Positions 43,795 to 55,302 of a stretch of DNA of 64,000 nucleotides are shown one piece after another. The position numbers were made by a program, and so were the translations under genes. Under the pieces are notes generated by a model, which saw only the letters and a program-made list of their open reading frames with translations, was not told where the DNA came from and did no database searches. The stretch spans positions 1,364,001 to 1,428,000 of the forward strand of contig JAKFAO010000008.1 in NCBI GenBank assembly GCA_021527695.1, given 5' to 3'. This DNA comes from Naematelia aurantialba. Its lineage: Eukaryota; Basidiomycota; Tremellomycetes; Tremellales; Naemateliaceae. Position 1 is the first letter of the stretch; the number at the start of each line of letters is the position of its first letter.

Positions 43795-46346
43795 ATGGGA
43801 CTCGCAAGTAAACTTGCTGCGGCTCAGTCCAGTGGAGGTGGAGCTGCGCCGGCCGGTGGGGCAAGCCAGTACGCTTCCAACCCCCCTCCTCCTACTGGAG
43901 CCCAGAGCTACGGCCAGCAGCCGGCTTCGTATGGCCAGCCTCCTCAGCAGGGGTACGGACAGCCGCCGCCTCCTGGTTCTGCACCGTACGTGATCCCACC
44001 GCTTCGTACCCCCTCGTCATCTGCCTCTTCTCTTGGCGTTTTTGGTCGGCTTGTTGCCATGACCGGACCGTCCTATGACCTGTTACCATGATGGCCCGAT
44101 CGTCTGCTGATGACGCACAGGTCGCAGGCAGGTCAATATCCTCCGCCGTCGGGGGCACAGCCAAGCGGAGCAGGGGGATACGGCCAACAATCTCAGCCCC
44201 CCTACCCCCCTCCGGGTGGGCGACCTCCGCAGCCGGGGCAGAGCCAGAGTCAATACGGGCAGCCACCAGCCCAACAGGGACAGTACGGACAGCAGCCGCA
44301 AGGACAGTACGGGCAACCCCAACAAGGACAGTACGGCCAGCAACCGCAAGGGCAATACGGCCAGCAGGCGGCGGGACAGTACGGCCAGCAGCCTCAAGGG
44401 CAGTATGGCCAACAGCCTCAAGGACAGTACGGCCAGCAGCCGGGCCAGTACGGTCAACAGGGAGGCTATGGACAACAGTCCGGAGGTCTGCCTTCGCAGC
44501 AGTACGGGAACCAGCCGCCTCAGTATCGTCCTGCCCAGGGGGCGCCGCCTATCCCGGCTGGCGGTGGGGGGACTGATAATCCCGCGGTCCTGCTTTCGCT
44601 CCTGCAGCAGTGTGTGCAGGATGTATGTCTTTTTCTTCATTCTTTTCTCGCCTTATCTTCTTTCTCCTTGCGCCTCCGCTGTCTCTTCTCCTTCTCACTC
44701 CTTCTCTTCCTTCCTTCTCTTCCTTCCTCCTCTTCCTTCTTCTCTGTACTCCTTCCCTGCCCTCCTCCACTTCCTCCCTTCACCTTCATTCATCTCTTCG
44801 CCTCTCTCTGTCCTTCGCGTGCTCATTCCTCCTCAACCTCACACGGGCGAATGTCTCCTTCTCTAAAATGTGGGCTGACTCTTCGGTAGCAAAACATCCA
44901 GGCGTTCTACCCGCCCGGCTCGCTTGACATGATCGCTGCCAAGGTCGCGTCTTCAGGAGCGCTCGACAAGATCGCTACCGAGTGGCGTATGCCCAAGGAA
45001 CTCGCGTCGGATCTTGTGCGTGTTCTACCCTCCTCTATCCACCTTCTCCATGCTAATCATCTTCCTGTTTCCAGGTCAAGCTCTCGTTGTTCGACGTGGT
45101 ACTGTACGTTGACGACTCGGGCTCAATGGCATTCGAAGAAGGCGGCGAGCGAATCGACGATCTCAAGCTGTGAGTATAGTCACACCTTACCGTTGGATCA
45201 TGCGCTGATTCAGCAGGATCCTGTCGCGAGTTGCGTATGCCACGTCGTTGTTCGACCAGGACGGGATCCAGGTCCGGTTCATGAACAACCGCTTGGAGGG
45301 GAACAACATCACCTCGGAGCCGCAGGCGCTACAGCTCGTCCAGCAGGTCAAATTCTCTGGTGGGTCTCACTGTCGACGTTCCGTCAGTCTATCTGCTGAC
45401 GTCGCGCCCTCCCCTTGTTTACCGTCTCCTTACTGTGCAATTTGGATTGCACTCCTTACAATTCCTTCTTTTGGATGACCTCACTGTACTCCTCCCGCGC
45501 CTAACTCGCAGGCCTGACGCCTCTCGGTACGGGAATGTGGAACAAGATCCTCCAGCCACTCGTAATCGGTCCCGCCCGTTCTGGCCAGCTCCAGAAACCA
45601 ATTCTCATCATCAGTCCGTATCCCCTCTGCAGTGGCGCTTAAGGCACTTACCCTGTTTGCAGCTATTACGGATGGTACACCGGCTGGCGAGTCAAAGGAA
45701 GAGATCTTCAATGTCATTCTACGGACGGACCAGGAGCTGAGGCGGACACGCTACGGTCCTGATGCTGTTTCGTACCGTGAGTCTTGTTTCCCATTGTCCG
45801 TTCTCCATCCAGGTTTTCTTTCTCCTTTTCGCTCTGCCGATCGTTCCAGCTGCCATGCTGTCGGTTGTAAGATCGTGACTGATCTTTGTGGTAGAATTCG
45901 CCCAAGTCGGCAACGACATGAAAGCCACCAAATTCCTCGAAGTCCTCGACAATCACCCGCAAGTTGGTGGTCTGGTCGACTGCACGTCCAACTTTGAGGT
46001 CGAACAGGCCGAAATGTCCCGCAAGAGCGTGAGTACCGGACCGGTCCCACATCTTGCATCTCGCCATATTCGCATTCTTGTTGAGGGGATTGCTGATGGT
46101 GGCGTAGGGTATTGACCTGACCCCTGAGATGTGGCTGGTAAGTCTCCAGATTTTAAAGGCGGTTTATGCTGACTCCAATTCCAGGTTAAACTGCTCATGT
46201 GCGTTTTCTTGACAGAGTTTGCTCTAATCTCGTGGTTACTGACGCGCAATGTATAGGGGACCGATCGACAGCTCGTACGATACAAAAGGTAAGTTCATTG
46301 TTGGCGGACGAGTGAGAGCTTCGCTGATATCTGTACAGACGAGTAG
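43795..46346 (+). CDS. von Willebrand A-domain protein with YGQQ-repeat N-terminus
   Basis: Exons 43795-43985, 44121-44622, 44890-45015, 45075-45169, one from 45217 and several further short exons give ~560 residues. The start is [20 protein letters not shown], then ~200 residues of Tyr/Gly/Gln/Pro low complexity with about nine QGQYGQQP copies. A small helical domain ([27 protein letters not shown]) leads into a vWA domain: [18 protein letters not shown] carries the MIDAS D-x-S-x-S, and [19 protein letters not shown] the second metal block. The protein ends [11 protein letters not shown]. An intracellular vWA scaffold is likely since no signal peptide is visible. The repeat region resembles prion-like domains that drive condensates (inference). 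The partner is unknown. Confidence 0.8.
44250..44470 (+). repeat. 24-bp coding repeat, QGQYGQQP
   Basis: About eight or nine copies of a 24-base unit (CAAGGACAGTACGGCCAGCA...) encode the Gln/Tyr-rich repeats of the vWA protein; copies vary mainly at synonymous sites, suggesting selection on the peptide. Confidence 0.88.
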
Positions 46347-46390
46347 GCAGTCAGCTGTGGGTGTACAGACAAGTATGCAGTCAGCTGTGG
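46333..46390. repeat. 28-bp direct repeat at the vWA gene end
   Basis: Two copies (46333-46360 and 46363-46390) of GTACAGACRAGTAKGCAGTC plus AGCTGTGG. The first copy spans the last splice acceptor and the stop codon of the vWA gene, so the second offers an alternative acceptor. Confidence 0.8.
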
Positions 46391-47148
46391 GGAAGAAACG
46401 TGGAAAGGGAGGTGCGTGAGGGAATGAGGCTGTCACGGGAGGAGGGAATCGTGGGTGGGTGCGATTGTGCAGACGCCGGAGGGGAAATGGAGACGCAGGT
46501 GGAGACAGCGGGAGACCATGTGATACTCTCTTGGCCTTGGATGTGGAGGAAGTATAAGTGGTATAAAAAGCAATGCAGAATGAAGCCTTAATTGATTGTA
46601 TGACTGTCCTCCTACGGTCGAGTCCCCAACTCAAGTCAGAACGGAGGTTATCAGACCGCACCAGTCGCAGCTCCAGCCTCGGAATTCGATGATAGGCAGT
46701 CCAACACAGGCAACGGTACGCGAGCATGCAAGGAAGAGTATCAGGCGGGGGATACGGCTCGGGTGGCCGGTGGCCGTGACTTCAACCTCGTGGCTGCTCT
46801 TCGTCCTACTCGATGAAGAATGCAAGGATGCCAGAATGGGATGATCGTTCATCTAGTGGCTTCGCTCTATGCCCAGATATGCAATACAAGAGATCTACAG
46901 CACCGTCCGGCGCATCTACGCAGGCAACCTCCCACCTCCCAGATTTAACATTAACCAGTTGGTCCATCGTATCGTCCCCTCTCCCCTCTCCCCTCTCCCC
47001 TCTCCCCTCTCCCCTCTCCCCTCTCCCCTCTCCCTTCTCCCCTCTCCCCTCTCCCCTCTCCCCTCTCCCTTCTCCCCTCTCCCTTCTCCCCTCGCCCATG
47101 GTCCATCGCCAGTGTACAACCTCGCTCCTGATACGCCTCACACATCCG
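46347..47148. other. Convergent intergenic region
   Basis: About 800 bases between two convergent ends. A short open frame at 46596-46844 has no recognisable content. Contains the CCCTCTC minisatellite. Confidence 0.4.
46976..47096. repeat. (CCCTCTC)n heptamer minisatellite
   Basis: About 17 tandem copies of CCCCTCT, nearly perfect with a few CCCTTCT variants, lie 50 bp from the 3' end of the kinase-domain gene. One strand is pure C/T, the other pure G/A. Confidence 0.93.
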
Positions 47149-49762
47149 TCAACGCTTCTTCCGCGCCTTCTCCACAAGCCCCAACACGCCCTCGCCCGCT
47201 ACGTCCCTCACCCCCTCCACCACGCCAAACACAATCCCCTCGTTCCTGAGCAGCTCAAGTACGACCCCCCGGTACGATTCCTGCTGTATCACCCCTCCGC
47301 CCATGATGATCGCGCCTTCTCCCAGCCGCCTCGGTTCCTGCTTCCTTCCCTTCGCCTCCCCTCCGCTCCCAGCCCCATTTGCATCTGCATTTCCACTCCC
47401 ATTCCCATTTACGTCCCGATTCGCGATCCCGTTTGGCATATCCCCATTCGCGATCCCGTTCGCCACGACATCGGCATCCCCATTGGCTCTGAGGAGCTGA
47501 CGGACGAGCGAGACGATCGAGTCGACCAACAGACCGGCAGCGGTGTACACTGCTTTACGGGCCAGCGGATCACCCGAGGAAAAGGAGGAAAGAATCGGTC
47601 GGGAAAGCGAGGAGATGCGTAACTTGCGCACGTTGGTGGCGTCGATAGGGGAGAGCTTGGGATCCAAATCGTACTATTCAAAAGAGCCCCTCGTCTCAGC
47701 AAAATCCCCATCATGCATATACAGGAGAAGAGTGCGCATCATGGATGCAGACTCACCACTTTCGCCAGCACTTCGCTGGTTTCCCTGACGTCGAAATGTC
47801 GCCGGATCACCTCTGCCAGTCCACCAGGCTGTTCGTCGCCCGCATCAAACTCGTCTATAGCGCTCCGTATAGCACACCGGCCAAGGTCAAACGCTAGAAT
47901 GGTCAGGACATACTGGAGACCGGTGGATGAACGTCTTACCCGATCCATCGTCTCCTAGTAGGTATCCGGTGCCACCTCTCCGTCCGATCTGCACCACCTC
48001 GCCTTCCCCAACGACTTCGAGAGCAATCACTACGGAACCCGTCCCGGCAATGACGGCGATGCCCCAAGGTGCATGATGGGTAAGTAATGCGCCACCAAGC
48101 AAGTGTGCGTCGTTAACGACTGAGACGTGCGCTGTCCCGCTTCCCGAACGTCAGCTGTACTCTCAATCCCGCTGACAACACTGACAAGAAAGGTGAAAGC
48201 AGATCTAGCATATTTTGCTGATCGAGTGGTGTGTCACAACCAGAAATCTGGCAGAGTCAGCATCGATTGAACAGCCCGCTCCACACAGAGGACACTCACG
48301 CCGACCCAAACATCTTCGAACTGCACTGGGCATTTCAGAGTACCGCCATTCGAGAGTCCGTTTGGCGCTGCAGGACGAGTCGGAAGTGCAGACAGCGCAT
48401 CCAGAACGGTAGCACATATTCTGAATGGTCAGCAATAGACCACAGACGGTTAAGGGTCACAAGCGCACATCTCGTATGACGTCTGCAGCCCCACCTAGAA
48501 GAAGTGAGCCCTATCTGCCAACCAAGCGGAATGGCCCTGCTCACCTCAGCCATGTTACTGGTTCCACCTATTGCTCTGGCAACAACCTGCCCCTGACCAT
48601 TCGCGATCGCGATATCCGTCTTTGTTCCTCCGCACTATCTTGTCAGCTGGCCGGGACAATATGACGGACAGCTCACGTCGATACAGAGGTACAATAAGTC
48701 CGATGAGTGGCCGTTCGGGGTACCATTGACGTGGCCGTTGACGTTTACTACGGGCTCGACTTTGCGAAAGGCAACAGTGCTTGTCGTCTGCCCCTGCTTG
48801 CCGCCAAATGTGAACGTTTTGTGGGGTATGCTCGAGCTGAATCACGATTAGTGGAACATTACATGCCAACCAGCAGTGTCCGGCTTACTGGAATACAAAG
48901 CCTGTACACTGGATTAGCCTAGGTGACACGTGGTGATGAGTGGCACCTACCAAGCTCCGGCCGCTGCCACCGTTGCTTGACCTCGTCGACGGTGAAATTG
49001 CAGCTGGTAATGAAGAAGAAGGCTCCTTGTCGAACCAATTTGGCAACGCGTTCTGGATACAAGACGCTCGGTGTTCTCCCGCCTATCCGCTCATCGCTGA
49101 GACACAATGCGTCCCATGTCCCTTTATCCAACACGAGGTCCCATGTCTCCCCATTGAAGTCTTTACGCAAGAGGTCCTCTGTCCGCCAGTCGCATTCCAC
49201 CTCATTCATGACTTCCTCATCCTCGTCTATCTCGTCTGGCAGCTCCTCTCGCCGTTTCGTTTCCACATTCCGCGCCAGGATGGCAGCAGAAGGGGAGTAG
49301 TCGATACCCGTCAGATGCAGCCGTTGTGATCCGCTCGACGCTGGTGAGGTAAGAAAGGAGAGCAGTAGGGTACCGTTGCCGGATCCACACTCGAGAATGC
49401 GCAGCGGTGTGGGGGATGAAGGGAGGTGCTGAGCAGCCCATGCTCGCATTTCGGCGACCGATTCTTCGCCAAACCTACGACCGTCATTAGAATATGCAAG
49501 CTGCTTGTCCAAAAAGTCGCCGTACCAGACCTCCCCTTCGGACCCTGCATCCTGTAAAGATATTAGCTGGCCTGCAAGGAGCACGAGGAAGACGCGATCA
49601 AGAAAGATTGATCGTACCTCAAAGTTACGGACTTCACGCCTACATAGGATGCGTCAGCAGCTGTTTCACCCATGAATATCCCTTCCATGCTCACTCGTAC
49701 ACCTGGTCCCAATGCTCCTTTGTGCCCAAACGCGAAGGCGGCAGCTCCTCGATGTCGGACAT
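47149..49762 (-). CDS. Fusion: EFM4-like lysine methyltransferase + N-acetylglucosamine-kinase-like domain
   Basis: The N-terminal half is an EFM4/METTL10-type eEF1A lysine methyltransferase: MSDIEELPPSRLGTKEHWDQ, SAM motif LRILECGSGNGTLLLSFL, and LVLDKGTWDALCLSDERIGG. Two small introns near 48853-48949, flanking a 13-base exon, lead to its usual C-terminal strand TFTFGGKQGQTTSTVAFRK. The same frame runs on through KVEPVVNVNGHVNGTPNGH to LYLCID and, over a 42-base intron, to CGGTKTDIAIANGQGQ, the phosphate-1 motif of the BadF/BadG/NAGK ATPase family. Then follow IGGTSNMAE, IAVIAGTGSVVIAL, GGTGYLLGDDGS and GEGAIIMGGGVIQQES, stopping at 47149. No stop codon or ATG occurs between the halves, so one bifunctional protein of about 650-700 residues is predicted. 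A ~30-residue Asn/Gly insertion (47390-47470) interrupts the kinase part. Middle exon borders are approximate. Confidence 0.8.
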
Positions 49763-50108
49763 GATTCGTTTTCAGAAAGGATGACTGCAGAGCGAGCACC
49801 TTGAAGGGCGTGTCTCAGCTGGCCAGATGGAGCTCGAGACCGCCAGAGACACGAGAGAGTCAACAGCAGAGTTCGAACAACAAGGCCAGCTCGAATTTAG
49901 GGGACAAGTGGGTCAAAAGAACAGACGGGCAAGGAAAAATCGGCGCGTACGCCGGTGTCCTGATTAGACCTGACAGCAACCGGCTTTAACTGGGGCTCCG
50001 GGCCTGACACTCTCAGGATGAACGCTAAGGTCACCTCTACGCGTCACTAACTTATCACTTGTCTCTTCTATCGATTTGTCTAAGTGGACCTTTGCTAGCT
50101 TGAATAAC
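49763..50108. promoter_or_regulatory. Divergent promoter, methyltransferase-kinase / ATG3
   Basis: The 346 bases between divergent starts serve both genes. No specific element identified. Confidence 0.4.
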
Positions 50109-51869
50109 ATGAACAATCCCCTTCTCGCGATCCAGGTCAGCTTTTGACTGCCTTACATCCTTGGCCGTACAGCTGATGCTCAAACAGAGCCAATACTGGG
50201 CGGTTCGAGATTACCTTTCCCCAGTACGTTGCCACCCGACTGTCTTCTCTCCCATGGCTTTCCTCCTTCTCTTTTCGTTGATGTTCGGATCAGGTTCTGC
50301 GGGAGAGCAAGTTCAAGGAGCACGGTCGGATCACGCCCGGTACGCTTGACGGCTTGGCCTATGTACACGCTGACCAAGCCGACAGAGGAATTCGTTGCCG
50401 CTGGTGACTTTTTGACGTTCAAATTCCCCGTCTGGCAGTGGTATGTCTGCTCGCGGGTACTGGTATGCGTGGGTTGACTGGGACAGGGAAAAGGGAGATG
50501 CTTCGCGTGCACGAGACTTTCTGCCAGCGGACAAGCAGTATCTCATTACCCGCAACGGTCAGTTTGCATCATAATAGCTTGCGGCAAACTGACGTGATTA
50601 GTACCGTGTTTGCGCAGAGCGACTGCGGTCAATTATACCGATGCCGATGAGGACGCCGAGAAGATGATGAGCTTTTTGGATGAGGTCAGTGCTCGATGTC
50701 CTGAGGATGATTGGCGGCTGATGGCATCAGGCCGAAGAGGCACCTGGACCAGACGGGAAGCCGAGCGGGGAGGACGACTGGGTCGCAACACATATAGGAC
50801 GAGGTATGCTCTTTGAGACGTAGTCCATTTCATGAGCTGATCCTGCATAGCTCCCCAGCCGACCAATAACGCCTTGACTGAAATCCCAGATATTGCCGAC
50901 TCCCCTCCCCTTCCTACCCAGACTCTCGCGAATCTGAATAACAAAGATACAGAGGGAGAGGTCATCGACGAAATACCAGACATGGACGAGATCCCAGATA
51001 TGGACGACGAGGCTATTGGGTTGGAGGAGGAAGACGACGCTGTGCGAATTGTTCACCCATCAGCGTGAGTTAACGTCGCCTCGGATCACAGCTGTTATAG
51101 GGTAACAACACTAATGCGTTGCGATGTAGGGCAGAGGTCAAGTCAACAGCTGGGCAGAATCTGCTGCAGGTCCGGACATACGACTGTCTGATCAGCTACG
51201 ACAAGCATTACCAAACCCCTCGATTCTGGCTTTTCGGATACGACGAGGTCAGCTGAATCATCAACAGTTGGAATAGAGCTGACGATGACAGAACAAGACC
51301 CCTCTTACTCCTGCGCAAGTCTTCCAAGACGTGCCGGCAGACTACGCCTTCAAGACGATGACGATGGAAGCGTTTCCCCATTCCGGGCAGCAGCTCGCCA
51401 GTGTACACCCATGCAAGCACGCCAGCGTCATGAAGAAGTTTATCGACCGGATGGAGGCTGCACAACCGACAGACGGCGAAGCTGCGCCGTCCACCTCTGT
51501 GAGTCTAGGCTAAAGCTAAGGCCGCACCGCGCCCGCTCTCGCTGATATGCAGGCGCCGAAGAAAGGCAAGTGGGGGATTGGGGGGATGGTGCGCAAAGTC
51601 ACGGGCGGGACGTCAGCTCCGGCCGAGAAGAAGGACAAGGAGGGCGGAGACGGCGAAGAGCCGAGCGGAGTACAGGTGGATTTCTACCTGGTCATCGTGA
51701 GTCCCTAGAGCTTAGGAGGCCGAATGGCGATTTTGGCTTCTGACCGCTACAGTTCCTCAAATTCATCGCGAGCATTGTGCCCACGATCGAGGTCAGTTGT
51801 TTTGTTTCGTACATGAGGGACCAACTGACGGCTATGCAGGTGGACAGTACGACGGCTACTGCGCTGTGA
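50109..51869 (+). CDS. ATG3: Autophagy-related protein 3 (E2-like enzyme)
   Basis: Multi-exon gene. The start MNNPLLAIQ joins over an intron ending CTCAAACAG to [13 protein letters not shown], then [29 protein letters not shown] and [20 protein letters not shown]. After an acidic flexible region containing [13 protein letters not shown], the E2 core reads [20 protein letters not shown], and the catalytic cysteine lies in [13 protein letters not shown] basic insertion with [17 protein letters not shown] precedes the last block [20 protein letters not shown]. Atg3 transfers Atg8 to phosphatidylethanolamine after activation by Atg7, and its N-terminal helix senses curved membranes. The signature set is complete; the identification is secure, only some splice borders are approximate. 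Confidence 0.95.
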
Positions 51870-52785
51870 GCGGGGAGGGGATGTATACCCGTGTTTAAGG
51901 ATACCTAGTATGTCGCATGTACATCTTGTCTGTGGGAAGGGCCGAAGATGTTGACATGCCCATCCGAGACCCGTCATGTAGGCATGCTAGACATGCTAGT
52001 CATGTAGACATGCTAGTCATGCAGTCATGCTAGTCATGCCAGTCATGCTGGTTATGCTAATCATGCTGGTTATGCTAATCATGCTGGTCATGCTAGTTAT
52101 GCTAGTTATTCTAGTTATTCTAGTCAAGCTCAACCACTGAACTAGTCACTCTTATCGGCATAACCAGTCGCCAACCACTCAGAATGGCTGAACCTGCTGA
52201 GATTTTACTGGCGAAACGTGCTCGGGTCCCATTCGCTGAGCTGGCCATACAACCATGCATACTCTACTCTTACAGCGCGTGTACTTGACGAACCGGACCG
52301 GCCTATCTGGGCGATGGCGACCACTTATGTCTTCCCAGACGGATGCGCGACGAATCACGAGTTGGATTCACGGGAACGAGGTTAGTGTTTTGCCCTGTAG
52401 GCTTCGGCTTTATTGCGCTGTATGACGAACTAGAGGGGACGTCAGTGGATATATTGGCGCCACCCGGGATCGGATGGTAGGATGTGGGGTAGAGAGAAGG
52501 GAATAGTGAGAGGAGCAGCGAAAGTCGGAGCAATAAATATCGGAACAGTGAAAATCGGGACAGTGAGAAGATCCAGGCAGGGAGGGGATGAGAGACGGAC
52601 CATGCTGGCTATTACGCTGTGAGAGCAGTATCAGCAGGCAGTCTCGGGACAGAAAACGAGGGGAGGAGCAGCATTGGCAGTAACAGCAGGGGAAGAAGCA
52701 ACAGCAGTGGAGCGTCAGGGAAGCAGAAGACGGGCAAGTACGGGAAGCAGCAGAAGCAGCAGACAGGGAACAGCGGCGCGACGAC
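51870..52785. other. Convergent intergenic region
   Basis: About 900 bases between the ATG3 stop and the membrane-protein stop. A 9-bp minisatellite occupies 51970-52130 and short repeats like CGGAACAGTGAAAATCGG near 52530-52570. No gene supported. Confidence 0.4.
51970..52130. repeat. 9-bp minisatellite, CATGCTAGT type
   Basis: About 17 degenerate copies of CATGCTAGT (variants CATGCCAGT, CATGCTGGT, TATGCTAAT, TATTCTAGT) in tandem starting ~100 bp after the ATG3 stop. Neighbouring copies are more alike than distant ones, as expected from slippage. Confidence 0.92.
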
Positions 52786-54327
52786 TCACGTCAGGGGGAT
52801 GGAACCGAGCAAGATGAACACGGCGTAGAGGCAGAACAAGGCAGTATCGACATTCGGCTGGTTCGGGCGCAGACCGGTAAACGTCTCGGCACCAGTTGCG
52901 GCGCAGATGAAGATCTTGAGGAACGCGTTTGCCTGTGGGTGAGCGCACACTCGACGGATTGACTGCTAGGAAAGGGTAGTTTGGTGGTTTAGTCCTATGG
53001 ACGAGTTCTCTCAAGTGACGAGCTCTCTCAAGTGACGAGTTCTCTCAAGCGAGCCCGTCTTCTCCATAGAACCAGTGCTCTCCCCGAGTCAGAGAACAAG
53101 AAGGTAGAATGGAGATGGCGGGGCACTAACAATCAGGACTATGGCAGTGTTAGCGTTGTGAGCAGGCAGCATGCAAGGCGGACGAAGGCACTTGATAAAT
53201 CGTATCAAGGCGGAGTAACTGATACGCACAAAAGTACTCGATTTCAGAGGACCTCTTGCCCTCGCCCTCGTACAGCCCAACAGCAAAGAACATCTCCAGC
53301 ACGTTGCGGACGATGGTGAATTTCCAGCTGTGTCTGTCAGGAACTGGCGGCACCACTGCATGGTATGGAGGAGTGGCGGTGGAACATATCCCATGGTGGG
53401 GCATATGGAGTCGGGTTAATCCCCGGAACAGCGAGGGAGGTGCCAGGCAGAAAAACTCACAAGACGTCCGCGCACATGGCGATGACGATGATGATCATCA
53501 TGGAGACGTCAAAGGCCGCGGCGAAGCTGCACAATGAGCTACACACAAGCACAGCCGAGCTAGGGAATATCCGGGGAAGAACGCGAACGAGGTGACGTAC
53601 ATTGCGCCACCGAGGTGTTTGGGGATGTTGGTCTTGTCTACCAGGGTCAGCGTTAGACACGAGAGAGAGGGTGTGGGGCACGGCACAGGAGTCGATACTG
53701 GAGAGAGGGAGGGTGGAGAGGGAGGGTGAGCGCCGACGTACCGACGTATCCGTTGTCTGGGTCGCCGCCGTACGTCTCCAGGTCGTTACCGAGGTAGTGT
53801 CCTGTCCACTTTGTCAGCTTCGGATCCAAGAAGAGGGGTGGGAGGGATGAAGTTTGAAGTGGAGTCACGTAATGTGAGGTGTCGTGAGCTAGTGTGAGCT
53901 AGTGTGAAGTAGAGTGACGCAGTGGAAGGAGGGTGAGAGGGTGAGAGGGTGACACGCTACGGAAGAGAACGCAACTCACCCTCCTGATTCTTAAACTCGT
54001 TGAGGTTCTGCCCAATGACCATGAGCCATACGACCAGGTTCTGTAGCATAAGCATATCAGTGCACAGTACATCCGCCCGATGGGAAGAGACGTAAAGCCC
54101 AAGCCCAGCAAACTCACCATGACCAATGCGCCGACGGAAACGATAAGCCACAATTTACAGATCAAGATCCAGAGTTTCGGGAAAGTATCTCTGTTGATAT
54201 ACGCCGCAATCCCCGATGGCGCTGCTGGTGCCCCGGGGGCGGCGGCTCGGGTCCGTGACGATGTCTGTCCTCGCAATCGGCTGGATGTCTGCGGTGGAGC
54301 AGTTGTTCCGGGTGGTGCGTCTGACAT
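52786..54327 (-). CDS. Multi-pass membrane protein of unknown function
   Basis: Start MSDAPPGTTAPPQTSSRLRG, ~45 disordered residues, then LWLIVSVGALVM and NLVVWLMVIGQNLNEFKNQE, together a first membrane pair. Short exons then give GHYLGNDLETYGGDPDNGYV, DKTNIPKHLGGAMYVTSFAF, FDVSMMIIIVIAMCADVL, FTIVRNVLEMFFAVGLYEGE, NTAIVLIV and the final ANAFLKIFICAATGAETFTG with LFCLYAVFILLGSIPLT. Five or six membrane segments in ~280 residues with polar loops. I do not recognise the family; the many conserved-looking exons with correct GT-AG borders argue for a real gene. The stop at 52786 overlaps a possible GTGAGT donor, so a further 3' exon is possible. Confidence 0.6.
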
Positions 54328-55302
54328 TTCTCAGGAGCGCGCTTGAGTAGATGGGTAAGGAGGGAGAGTGAGATTCGGATAGCCAACCTTGTGCGGTAGA
54401 GCGGAGTCGAGCGGAGGGGGGTTAGGCGGCTCGAAAGATGTTGGTGTGGGTGTGGGTATTGGTGTGGGTGCTGGTATGGGTGTTGGTGTTTGTGTCTGTG
54501 TATGACGCGGTGGTGGGTGAAATGGTGAGGTGGGGAGTGGCGAAACGGAACTCCGGCGGTTGTGAGGGTGGTAGCGAGTGGTGAACAGGCGAGTGGATGC
54601 GGTGCAGTAGTGGGGGAAGGGTGATTGAGAGCGGGACTGCCGACGAGTCTATATGGGAATATATCAGACACCTCAAGGCGGAAACAAGGAGACATGACTG
54701 CACATGAAGGGAAACCGACGGTTTCAAGTGACGGATCCTTTGACCTGCCGCACATTTGTCTTTTGAGACCCACTTGAAACGCAGAAGCACTGATCCAGTA
54801 GCGAACAGGTATACTAGAGTAAGCGGAGATGAGTCGCCGTGTATCTCCAAAGTTGCTGCCAAAGTGAGCAGCATAAGAGAAGAGCCTCGTAGTCGCTGAT
54901 AGGTTGGGGTCTGTAGACCGAGTGGCGAAAGTCGCAACCTTTCCTGCACTGAACATTGGCAGACCACTCGTGGCTGTGTCCTCATGGAAGTCGGTACACA
55001 GTCCTAAAGCTGGAATCAGATGTCGTCCAGTACATACTGTCTCACTAATCATCTCTATACCTCTGCCTCTACTCGTCGACGCACTTGAGACGCACGGACT
55101 CCCCGTTTCAGATAGAAAATCCCGCAATCTCCGCTCGTGTGGCATCTGATTTTGTCACCGCTGGGACTGAATCTTTTCCTCGTCTCTTCTATCGATCTTC
55201 TTGCACTTCGACTGCTGGCGACTGCACCTCGACTAGCATCCACTCGGCGCTCGAGCGACGCCATCTACATCGTACTCACAGGACAAAAGGACAGCGAACA
55301 AC
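54328..55302. promoter_or_regulatory. Divergent intergenic region, membrane protein / eIF4B
   Basis: Nearly 1 kb between divergent starts. It carries the GGTGTG repeat at 54441-54504. No further gene supported. Confidence 0.4.
54441..54504. repeat. GGTGTG/GGTGCT degenerate hexamer repeat
   Basis: About ten degenerate copies of GGTGTG (TTGGTGTGGGTGTGGGTAT) about 110 bp upstream of the membrane-protein start. Confidence 0.75.

Noticed and set aside
46596..46844. 82-codon open frame after the vWA gene
   Set aside because: No conserved content, in a convergent intergenic region between well-supported gene ends.
51970..52130. Regularly spaced repeats considered as a CRISPR-like array
   Set aside because: Units are 9 bp and contiguous with no spacers; it is a minisatellite in a eukaryotic genome.
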